Assembly: GCA_030248065.1 (NCBI GenBank)
Contig: JASAMV010006926.1
Location: 1-64,000, forward strand
Source: Rhynchonema sp. JSB1_4
Taxonomy: Eukaryota; Nematoda; Chromadorea; Monhysterida; Xyalidae
DNA: 64,000 nucleotides
Direction: 5' to 3'
In this document: one piece after another, positions 46,600-57,900 of the stretch
Layout: each line of letters opens with the position of its first letter
Numbering within the stretch: the stretch's first letter is position 1
The notes under the pieces: model-generated
What the model was told of the DNA's origin: nothing
What the model saw: only the letters and a program-made list of their open reading frames with translations
The model's database searches: none
Made by a program: the position numbers and the translations under genes

Positions 46600-49500
46600 A
46601 TGGTCTCAGTTCTGCTGACAGTGACAATAACGGCAGCGTTCTTCATCTCAAACTGTTGTTCTCAAGCTACATCCGGTCAGTCATGAGAATTCTATCGTAG
46701 GATTGAGCTTTTTTACACAATTTGAGTGAAACTTCACCCATATTCGTTGAGTTTCAGACGCTTTTTCGTGTGATGCCTTCCGCAGATGTGCCGGCAGCAA
46801 TCGGTTGGAGATCTGTCAAATTTGGTTTCGAGGAAACCCATGCAAACTCGGTTAGTGGTCATATCCTTGAATCACTGATGTTTCAATCCCAAGAATTTCG
46901 CTTGCAATTCAGGCAAACGCTCTCCAGAGTTGGTCACCTGTCGACAGTTTGTTTCGTGTGTGAGTGAAGGCAAGCCACTGCAGCAATGTCTCAATAAATA
47001 CAACGGAGTCAATCCGTGCACATACAATCAGCTGAGTGAGGTCTTGCAAGGAAATCCGTTGGCGCGATCTGTTCCTGATGGTTTGTCATGCGGTTTCTCA
47101 ATCAATTGTTATGTTTGTGTGAATTTGGGTAATAAAAAAGCGTCGTGTCACGGTCCATCATTAGTGTGAGCAGCCTTTTGGGAAGAAATTCTCTCTGGTC
47201 CCAATTTAAACAAACCGATCATCGGCCTGACTTATAATTTTTGTCAGACCCAAATCCAAAAAGTGACTGTGCCAAAAGTCTGTCCACCTTCTGCCACATT
47301 CCCTACTATCCGGATGCAAGATGTTCGAAGATCCAGAAACTCTGGGTCTATGACCCGTTGAACGGAGAATGCCGCAAAGCCTATGTGACAACGTGCATGG
47401 ACAAGGTCAACATTTTCACAAGGTTTGGATGAGGTTTTAACAAAACTATAGATTTCTGACAAAAACATAAAATATTTATAATTCCAGCGAGGCTCAATGC
47501 ATCACATCTTGCGGACCAAAAGTACGTTGGTCATCCGTAACAGGCTGGTGTCGGCAAACGTCTGTTTTCGATAGTGCATGCACAGCAAATTGTGAGTCCC
47601 ATTTCAAAACCAAGCAATTTATTGCAAAAAACAAATTCAGCTAAAACAATATGCACAGCATTCTACAACCTAATCCAATGTGATATTCGCACAAACAGTG
47701 GCGAGTGTTGGTGTATGGATCCACTTTATGGGACGCCAATCCAGGGCACAAAGTTCAGTCTGAGGGCCACAAGTCGCCGTACCGTCCATTGTCCAGGTTG
47801 GTTTTTCAACTCTATAGTTCTTTTTTTCGTCGCAATCCCTTCTCCATTTGGTTCAGACTGCATGGTGAAAATCAGCAATTTGATTCGATCCGGCGAGATT
47901 GACGAAGCCTATCGGCAGCACAAATCTGTATGCAGAGCGAATGAAGGTCAGTGCTGTTGTCAGTCAATCGCCAGTCAAAATCACTCAGCACGACCCGAAA
48001 ACCCGAACTATTGCAGTGCCCTGCCAAGTGTCACCGTGGTCCGCCTGGTCCACATGCAGTGTGTCCTGTGGCGCAGGGGGACATCGAACTCGCACTCGTC
48101 GTATGGTGACAAGCCCCAGTGGACAGGGACGAGAACCGTGTCCCGGCCTGAACGAAAGTCAGACGTGCAGCAGTGCACACGCGTGTCCAGGTACAGAATC
48201 TTGAAAAATTTTGATTAGATTAATTTTAAAGATAATACTTTTATAGTTTTGTTGATTTTTCTGACGAACATGTAACTGGTTGCAGCACCAAGCGATCGCG
48301 CATGTCCGGTCGGGTGGAAACCGAAAATGGATCATCGCGGTCAACCGTACCCTTGTTACTACACCGATCAGTGGCTGTCTTGGTTCGAAACGGGCGGTTT
48401 CCGCGTATTGTTTTGTGCCACGAAAGTGCCGAAAAAAATCAAGCTCGGATTCTAGGTGTCCTTTTGGTCACGAATGTTTGATCACCAACGCGAACAGTAA
48501 TCGTGGCGTGTGTTGTTCGTTTGCGAATGAGGGACAACAACAAGAACAGTTGACCACAACGACAGTCAGCTCAACAACAACAACAACACTGCCGTTTCCT
48601 CTTGTGCCGCGGGACAACACGTTCCGATTGACCGCCAGAGCCGCCATCCGTGAGTTTTCTGCTTGAGAGTGATAGTGATTTACAAGTGGTGCACCTCGTC
48701 ATCATCAGTGCTAGTGCATCGGGTGCAGACCGAATAAGCTCCTTTTTATTGCAGGTGACCTGCCCAAATGTCAAACGCGCAACCGGCCACAGACATGTTC
48801 GAGTCTGCACATCGTTGGACGAGTGTACTGGTTAGCTACATCGCCACTGTGAAACATCAGTCAGCTAGCCACATACCCACGAGTCTCTTAATTAATTCAG
48901 GTACCACGACGACCTGCATGGCACGTGTTTGGCGTACAGGGACTGTGGTCAGACACAACTGGTGGCAGCGCATGTCAATCAGTTTGCATCGCTCGTGGAA
49001 TGCGTGGAAATGTGCAGCGACAGTGAGTGAATAATGGGCATAAAAAATTGAATTGGAAAAACTGCCGAATAATTTTTGAAAGCAAGCCACCCGGAGCCCA
49101 TAAAACAGAAGTTAAGGTCGGTTTATACTCTGACTGCCGCAGAGCAGCAAAAATTTACCCCCTCGCAGCCACAAACGGAGAAAAAACAAAACGCGGAGAA
49201 AAACCCCCCCCAAAAAAGCTACAGTACCTTGAATGTCAGGCTACGGGTTTGTGCGTTTGCTTTGCCTAACTTCCATAACATCGCAACAAACTTTTGCATG
49301 TTTCGCGACGCGTTCGTGTTTCGGCAACGAACGACCAGCCCGATATCCGGACTCCGACCACGAGGTCAACTGCACCACACATCACTGCCCCCGGTCACAC
49401 ATTTGTGTGGGGCCGAAGTACCGGGCTAAATGCTGTCCAAGAGCAACGCAAGGTGAATGATGTTTAATGGCGAATCTGGTTAAAACACCATGACCAAAAA

Positions 49501-51681
49501 ATCTACCCTCTCCATGATAAATAAGTGTCTCTGTGAACAAAACAGCAACGTGTCACTTGTCTTGCGCAAGGGCGTGCCCTCAATGCTCCTCATCGTCTGA
49601 CCAATAACATTGATATCTTTTGCTTCAATGCAGCCCTCAAGACAACCCTGTCATTGCAAACATGTAGTCAAAATTCTGTTCGTTGTGGGCAGCGAATAGC
49701 CCGCGCATCACCGTTTCTAATATTTCACATGAACTGCAGCTGAAGGACTGAAGTTCAATATTTCGATATTATCCTCCAGAGACCTACCATCGCAGTTTCC
49801 GTCCCGTGTGCTCCGGCGGACGTCAAGCAATTCAAACGACGAAAGACGATGTTTCAAACCCCTTGCTGGGTGCATCGTGTCAAGTATTTCCTTTTTACTC
49901 TACCTTTGGTCACAAAATTACTAATTTCACTCAGAAAAAGCTACGTATTTCGTTTCAGGACCAGTTTTGTCCTGCTCACTCCAAGTGCTACCAACCGCAG
50001 GGTTATGTGTTCGCGTACTGTTGCCCCATACCTATCGTGTTCCAAGGCTCCACTTCTGCACCTCCATTGGCGTACAATTGGAGGGTGCAGCAGCATCCGG
50101 ATCAGAATAGACTCTATCAGAACCAGGTGTGGTACCTCTTCTTGCATAGTTGATCTGGTGTTTTTGTTTTCACTGTGAAGAGTGGGTGATAGAATATCAA
50201 ATAGAGTTTTGTGGGGACCAAACGGCTGTCCCGTGTACAGAAGCATTGCGTAAAGACTCATCAGTTGGTGAAGGAAGGGTGGAATGTATATTATGATGCT
50301 GGTATTATGCTAAATTGCATAAACTATGGCACAACATTTTCCGTCATCGATCTCAGAAGTGTTTGATCTCATCAGATACCCATACAGCCGTCGGCTTTCG
50401 TATCCGGGGCTGAACATTTAACCCAGCAGTTCATACGCGATGGGCAGAACGCAACCGAGACCAAACCGAAGCCGGACAACCATAACGAAATCTGGTGTTC
50501 GCAACTGCTGCCGGCCAATCTGCAGGAGATTGAAGGTAACTACCAACCCGCTTACAACAGTCTATGTGATATTACTATCATTATAGTTGTCATCCCCTGC
50601 TTTCTGTTATCATGCCTATCGAGCGTCCTGCTTCAGGCGGTCAGAATGATAGTGAAAATATCAACCTAAACTGGAGACCACGACAACTAAGGCCGCTCTC
50701 TGACAAAAGCAAAAAGCAAAAAGCAAAAAGTTCAACACAACAGCAACTCCTTAAACCGGGCAACCGGATATCGCATGCTCTCAGAATCCGGCCTTTCGCA
50801 ATAAAATGTGACTATATACGATGAGTGATCACAAAAACATCGTTCAAACAAAATGAAATGCGTTTAAATTGTGAGAATTAATTTTTAAAAATTTGCTTTC
50901 GGGAACAAACTCGAGTTTGTGCCGACTTACGCTGCCCCTTTTGATCAGGCAACGGCAGAACATTTAGTGGGGAATCCAACCAGCTCGTCAACCAACAGCC
51001 ACGTGTGAAATGTTTCACAAAGGTTTCATCTGTCAGCGAGCTGGTTCTTGTCTCAGTCTCACTGCCTTTCATGATCAAAAGGGTGAGCGTAAGTCGGCAC
51101 AAGCTCGCGTTTGTTCCTGAAAGCAACTTTTCAAAGATAAATTCTGACAGTTTTAACGTGGTTTATCTCGTTTGATCGTTGTTTTTGTGACCGTTGGACA
51201 TAAACAGTCTAACTGCGTAGTGAAAAAGCAAGCATGAGATATACGGTTTCCCGCTTTAACCACGGGCCTAAACCACAGTGATGCTCAAACAAAATGTTTC
51301 AGAGGCTGTTTGGAGTGCGCTGTGGATGATGACTACGCTGAAAAACTTTTTGCTTTTTGCTTTTTGCTTTTGTCAGAGAGCGGCCTTAGCGCATCACATG
51401 TGGACACACAACAGAAGTTGTTTGCAGCAGACGGGCGGTGCACCAGGTCGCCATCAGGTTTTCCCGTTAATGATTTTACAGGTTTCAACGCCAGCACATT
51501 TCTCTACACCGACGTCGGAAAGGTAATAGCGGATAAGCAATGTCAACGTTGGTGTGAGAAAGAAGGAAGAAGCAAAAAGCAGTTCGGCTGCTGTGTGCTG
51601 CCGCAACAACGATGTTTATGCGGCAGAAAGTTGTGCAAATCAGCTACGGAAACTTTGGTTCAATCAGAGGTAGAAGAATGA
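46600..51681 (+). CDS. secreted mosaic protein: Kunitz, thyroglobulin-1, TSR, EB-like, Kunitz, EB-like modules
   Basis: Sixteen exons: 46600-46675, 46913-47128, 47248-47422, 47488-47591, 47641-47796, 47857-47946, 47975-48190, 48286-48370, 48456-48649, 48755-48830, 48901-49022, 49240-49452, 49780-49883, 49959-50126, 50430-50535 and 51482-51681. They total 2301 bases and close at 766 residues. Order: signal peptide; a Cys-rich segment; Kunitz-like domain (about 105-160; spacing C-x7-C-x12-C-x3-C at its end; Ser after Cys 2, so probably no trypsin inhibition); thyroglobulin type-1 (GECWCMDPLYGTPIQGT); a helical spacer; TSR with WSAWSTCSVSCGAGG; EB-like module (CPFGHECLITN..GVCC); Thr-rich linker; a divergent Kunitz (WYHDDLHGTC); two EB-like modules; and a Cys-rich end (CQRWC, CCVLPQQRCLCG). 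Probably an extracellular-matrix or cuticle protein. The model needs a 28-base intron at 47947-47974. The last intron holds a foldback element. Confidence 0.8.
50690..51386. mobile_element. 697-bp foldback element in the last intron of the first mosaic gene
   Basis: The outer about 43 bases at each end are perfect inverted repeats (AGGCCGCTCTCTGAC, then three AAAGCAA units). Internal inverted repeats continue the fold (for example TGTGCCGACTTACGCT on one arm and its reverse complement on the other), so almost the whole element is palindromic. TA flanks it on both sides. No transposase. Confidence 0.8.
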
Positions 51682-54600
51682 CCATTGTATAAAATAACCC
51701 TAATTTTTGCCTCATGTCAATTTGCACAACTCTTCGATGATTTGAGATTTTGTCAGTGACAGCGTTCTGTGGCCGCCGTAAACATGCAGTTCGCCGGATA
51801 TTACTGTAGAATGCAGCGTGGTAGTGGCAGTCAGTTTTTCAGTTTTATTGGTGTTTTAAGGGTGTAAACACAAAATTAACATTTATTTGAGAGTTTTTTC
51901 TAAGAATTAATAAAATCAAGAAAATCTCCAGAACGTCGGAGTATTCCCTGCAAGTCTAAATACGCACTCAGTGTGTGCTTATTGATGTGCACCGTCAGCT
52001 TTCGGTTCTGGAACACGAAGTCTGTTGTAATTAGCATGTACATACATGTCTCATGAAGGGCACTTTACGTGCTTCATGTGCTGCACGAGTATGCCTCTCG
52101 AACAAACAGGGTACATGCATTTGCACGAAGTGTTTGAGGTTTCACCCAGGCCCTGGCTCTGAAACTGTACCTGTACCTGTTGGGGCCGACCTTTACACCC
52201 AACTGCCCTTACACCGTTTCGAAAATATCACCCAGTGAAGAATGACGATATTATATTTGGTACCAATTCTATATTTTCTTTCATATTACTTGTATTTTTT
52301 TCATGGTTCTTGATACTGCATTTCGCATAAATTCCCTCGTATTTTTTCTTTCAGACTCAGAGCCCCTGGCCACACATGAGCTTTACACTGGATTGCATTA
52401 TTTGGATGCAGAAAACGTAATTTAATTTGTCCGATGTACGAAACGGAACTAAATTATACCCTGCTTGCGTGTGGGTTGTTTTTTTGGCGATTTTTCACTT
52501 TTTCCTCAATTATAAATGCCACTTTTGTTTTTCACACTTTTCTTAGTCGCACGCCAGACATCAGACGCCTGGGCCTGAATAGAGTTCAGTCTTTATGCAC
52601 AGTAGGCATACTCTCGTGCAAAACCTCTCTGGAGGAAAATCAAGTTTCTCCAGAAAAAGTTTAAAATATCCTCACTTAGAGTGCCGCACATCTTCAGTTT
52701 TCATTATTTTCCTTTCAGATATTGCGTCCATTTTACGGGATATACAAATAAATTTAGATTTATAAATTTCATTTTCACACACAAAGCGGTCATCTTTTAT
52801 ATTTTGACCATGACAAACGAATACTTTATAGTAGGCGTGCACGTGTATCACACGTTTCCGACTCCGCCCGCAAGCGCCACACATCAAACTTCACACACAA
52901 TTCATTAAAAACATGTTCCAGTTAACAAAATGATTTGATGTCACCGTCACCCCTTGAGTTTGCGTATCGAAATGGTAGAGAACGCACGCGCGTGGCGCGC
53001 AAAGTATTCTGACACTCTTGTCTGCAGAAATAATAAACAGAAGAAACTTTTCCTTTTCACGCCGCTATGACCTGGTTAAAGAAAGACACAGTAACATTGT
53101 TTGTACTTTCAACACCGAATTATGTACAGCTATTATTTTTATAGACACACACCGATTTCAAATGATGCACCGTACCTTGTATACAATATTTCAGGAACGC
53201 AAGGGTTTTCACTTTCCTTTGAAGCATGGAAGTTTTGCGACATTGTTTTCATCACATGCGACAAAAATTATCACTCATTAAATGTAACACGCTCTAAATG
53301 ACCCTAAATGGTCAACATCAGCTAATGTGTATCATTTCTCGTCCAAAACCATAGACGTTTTCCAAACACGCTGGCTGGCGGTGACCTGTTTTTATGACAA
53401 GAGCATGCATGCGCGCGTGTGTGAAAATTTACGAAAGCATCAAAATGTTAGCAGGCATGCTGTCAAATCGAATAACATTTGCGACAAAACTTTTCTCGCG
53501 GCAGGAAACCAAAAGGAAATTCGCTTTCAGAAATTTTAATCGCAAGTTTAATTCGCTGCAATGCAAATGCACGCGCTGATCGCATTGTTTCAGAATCGGT
53601 ATGCCTTGCTATTGGTCGCACAATGACTTTATAAGAATTGGTCAAATTTTTTTCCTGAATCGCAAAGCAGGCTAGTGACGGGGCAATGACGTTGCGTTGC
53701 GCGATCACACACAAAACACGCGGTAAAGAGAATGTTTCAGACCTGTGGCAACGTGGTTGATGGGCTAGATTATTTTTAGCTGAAAATGTTTTGTGAGAAT
53801 CACAAATAGCACAGTGGTTAAGAGTGACTGAACGTGAAAATCAGGATTGATTTTTGATGAATTCTTATATAGTCATTGTGCGACCAATACATATGTATGT
53901 TTTATGCGTCCGTCTCGTTGTGCAGTCTTTGTACGGCAATAGCTCGGTCTTGGTCAACTCGCATGGACACCTGTTATCACAAATTACCGTTCTTTCTATT
54001 TTTTAAAACTGACCAATGACCTATACACATAGCACTTGGTTATCAGGATGCTGCTGGCTATCACATCTTGCGGGAGTGGAACACAATCGTTCTGGAGCCC
54101 ATTACCTCTATTCCACACAAATACTGTGCATAACGAAACACATTTCATGCTTCTTCTTGTGATAAAACGAAAACGAAACCTTGTATACATACTGCCTGTT
54201 CTATCCATATGTAACCACCAGCTAACCGCTGTAAGGTATGTAACAAGAACTGCAGACCGAAGCAACCATAGGGAAAACAACCGTTCTGCGATAAAATGGT
54301 CGTGTACAATTATGGTTTTTAATACTATTGCGATATATATAATTTAATGAACCATAACCGTTTATGCGGTGAATGTTGTGAGAGCGAGTGCTTTTCGTGC
54401 TTTAAACTTTTTGCACAACAGTTTAGTGACAGGGACTAATAACCGGTATTTTGCTCGGTAATTCGCTAATGTCCCAACTTTATTGTGTCTCAGACGCTTG
54501 GTGCAATCATGGGTGCCAATTGCTCCCTCAGCACACACTCGGTACTCAAGAATTCTAATTTTGTCTAATTATTAATTATAGCACTTTAATAACAGTCATA

Positions 54601-54944
54601 AGTCATTCGGAAACAAGTTGCAGACGCGCCATCGAGCGTGACGTTTAGACACAGTAAGATAGGTGAACAAACAAATGTCGAAACCGCTCAGACAAAAAGA
54701 CGCCCACATGAAATTAATGATCTTGCGATCAAAAACCACTAAATTTAAATTACAAAAAACTGGTTCATGCTTTCGCATTTGTTACCAAAATGTGGTTTTT
54801 GCTCATTCATTTTCGTCCTTAATCCTTAATAAATTCTTGTCATGATTTATTTCAGAAACAAGAACTTGAAGTGGGAATCTAATAATCTGAATTTTGTCCA
54901 TTCCAATAATCTTGCCGTCAGTCTGTCTGTTTCGGATAGAAGAC
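51682..54944. other. intergenic, no gene seen
   Basis: 3.3 kb between the two mosaic genes. Open frames are short and without domains. A tRNA A-box-like string (AGCACAGTGGTTAAGAG) near 53808 has no matching B box. The last few hundred bases should include the promoter of the next gene. Confidence 0.45.
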
Positions 54945-57900
54945 ATGCTGCTCAAGCTTTTGGGCGCACTTTTGTTGCTGAGGTGGGCAGACTCACAGAA
55001 TACAGCAGGTCAGCTTGATGGGCTCATATTTCAACTAAGAATTTGTGAATGGATTGGGACACAAATTTTCGTGCGCTTTGGACGTTTGTAGAATGTGCCC
55101 TCTGCAGTCGTTGATAGCCAAACTTGAATTTTACTAAGGGCCACGGCTTAGGATTCAAGAGGCTCACTAGGAAGCTTGTAACGAACGTCGATCGTAAGTC
55201 AGAAACTTAGGCTTAGGCCTCGAATCACGAAGCCTAAAACTAACTCCAGGGCCGCCAAATCTGGACGCGGCTCGGTCGGATTTGGTGATCGATCTACCGT
55301 CATCCTGTTTCATTCCTTACTGGCCGGCCAGTGGTGACAATTGCACCTATGAAGGGGGTCAGATGTGGACGCATGATCCGCTCAAGGGAGAATGCCTGCA
55401 GGTATGTGGGGGAGGTTTGAATCGAAAGTTTTTATTGAGAAATGATGAAGAACTCCGACGAATAGCTACAGGCAGCACTGCAGCAATGTCTTATGGCTTT
55501 AGGTTGGGCCAGGATAAGACTTGGCTTGCATCTGACTTCAGGCACATCTTCGTTTGTCGAGAATTCATCCATCATTATCTTCTCCAGGTCCGGCCCCACA
55601 ACTGTATAGTGCGACTCAATATGGATATCAGCGAAGAGGCATGCAAAGAACGATGTGTTTACAAAAAGCCACACGGCCCTGTGCGTGCACACGTGAAACG
55701 TCAGGTGCCCTGTGGAACGAACTTTGATGTCGCAAAGGGCATGATTTGTACACCAGCAGGCTGGTTGATGTTTCAGTGTTTGGGTTTTAAGCTGCGAGTT
55801 CCGCTTAATACAAACAGTAAAAAATACATAGCAATAAAATATTCTTAAAGTAGGAATATTCCATATTCCGTATCTCGGACCGATCTATATCGTATGATTC
55901 ATTCTGTATTTCACACCGGATAAAAGCAGCATCTAATTTGCGCCGACTGGTGGTAACCTGCAGGGTAGTCCTGGTCACACCCTCACACCAAGCGCGTGGC
56001 CCAACAATGAGTTTGCTGTTGGTGGACATTGGATCGGTGAAAAATGACTTTTCCGAGAAGAATGAGAAAAAAGAAGATGAAAAGCAACGAAAACGAAGAA
56101 TACAGAAGAAGAAAAGGCCGCCACGTCAGAAGACCAACGTGTGTCGACGTGTCGATCGACCTCGTGCGACGAACTACGTCGGTCGCGTGGTGATTCGACT
56201 GAACGGGCAGGACAAAATGGAATGGGCGCAACGAGTGATTCTGGCTGTCGACAATGATTCTGTTGCGAACGATGATCGTTGTTTGATTGTAGACGGGCAC
56301 GAAGATGCCGTGTGTGAGAGTAATGAGACGATTTAGACATAGTTTCCCGCCATTTTAGGACAATTTCTGTTTTCAGCCCTTCCGCGGCGGGGGGAGGAGT
56401 AGGAATATTCCATATTCCGTATCTCGGACCGATCTATATCGTATGATTCATTCTGTATTTCACACCGGATAAAAGCAGCATCTAATTTGCGCCGACTTTA
56501 ATATACGTATTTCAGGTTACTACAACCTGATCCAATGTGACCCATCCCCAAGCCGCAGCACGTGTTGGTGTGTTGATCCACTGTCAGGTGGCACATTCCC
56601 AGGGTCAACATTCTCGGTGTTCCCAGATCGATTCTCCTCCAATGTCGCTTGCCCAGGTGCGGTTTTCGCGGGCTCAAATCTGGGCCGACTGTTCTGATGA
56701 CAATCATCAATGTTTTTTGCTTTGGTGCGACGGTTGGTTCCTACACGTCATGGTGGTAGAATTTTATTTCTACCAGTCTGTTGTACAGTTGAAGCAAACG
56801 TTCACGCTTGTCTAAGTCACAACTTGGAATGCGCCGTGAGATTCAAATCAAAAGATGACCAATTCGAAAAATTTTATAATCAAGTTCGATAAGCAAAGCG
56901 ACTATGTATGTTGTTTCACTCCTCCGTCTTTTGCAGCCTGTCTAATCCGAGTAGCCGATCTGTTGCTACAAAATCGTGTGACCGAAGCAAGGGCCATCCG
57001 TTTAGCGCAATGTGGCTTCCCCGAGTCGCACTCACCCTCGGTTGAGATCCTACCCGTTGGCCCCGCAGTGGCTGTAATCGAAGCAGGTTATGCGACACGT
57101 CCAGGTCCGATACTAACAAGGGTGAAGCGAGGAGGTTTGACTGCGCTCTACTGACACATGCGACGGATTCATGAAATGCAGACCGATAAGCCGATTCGGG
57201 CACATTGTACTTACATTAACACGCCAATGTGACCCGCTTTTTTCATCTTTTGCGCTTTGTGTGCAGGATTTGATTTTGTGAGAGCAACTTGCCGCCACGG
57301 TTTTTGATCGGCATCTGGTGAATTCGAACTGGCGATGTCAAGGTGCGCCGCCCGTTTCTGAAACCAATGCAAAACGCGCAGCTGCTAGATCTTAGTTGCC
57401 TTTGTGTGATATCAATAGCCAACCAATATGTCTGCATTTTATGATTTCGGTCACGAAGTCATGTTCATGAAGTAGTTCTATAACGCAAGATGGGTTTCAA
57501 CTCCGGATGTGGTCCACAACAGCTTTGTGTTCAAATATGTAACGCTTCTGCTTTACTAATGGATTGATTTGCTTGATGTCGAAATCAAAGTTTTAAAAAT
57601 GCTTTGTTACATTCGTTACCTTCAGGCAGCAGACCCCTGCCCCCTCAAACGATTGTGATTCAGCCTGACTTCGGACATCAGCCCCAATATCCCGTTGTCA
57701 TACAAGGTAGAATATGATGGAAGAAAATGGTGCTTTTGTAGTACGCTTATGAAGGACATTAATTGTTTATTTTTTATGGCCAATGTGGAGCAAAATATGT
57801 AGCTTCTATCAGTTATGCTGCGCTTCGCAAAAATCAGAGAAGTTCCAGCGCTTTGTTAGTTCTTCCCGAGATTGCCAACAGGTGTTGCACAAGTAAACTG

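Noticed and set aside
51310..51681. Stand-alone antimicrobial-like Cys-rich peptide gene
   Set aside because: The frame upstream of 51482 runs through the foldback arm. Phase and splice site fit it as the last exon of the first mosaic gene.
57265..57375. tRNA gene on the minus strand (AGTTCGAATTC string)
   Set aside because: No acceptor stem or anticodon arm could be paired around the B-box-like string.
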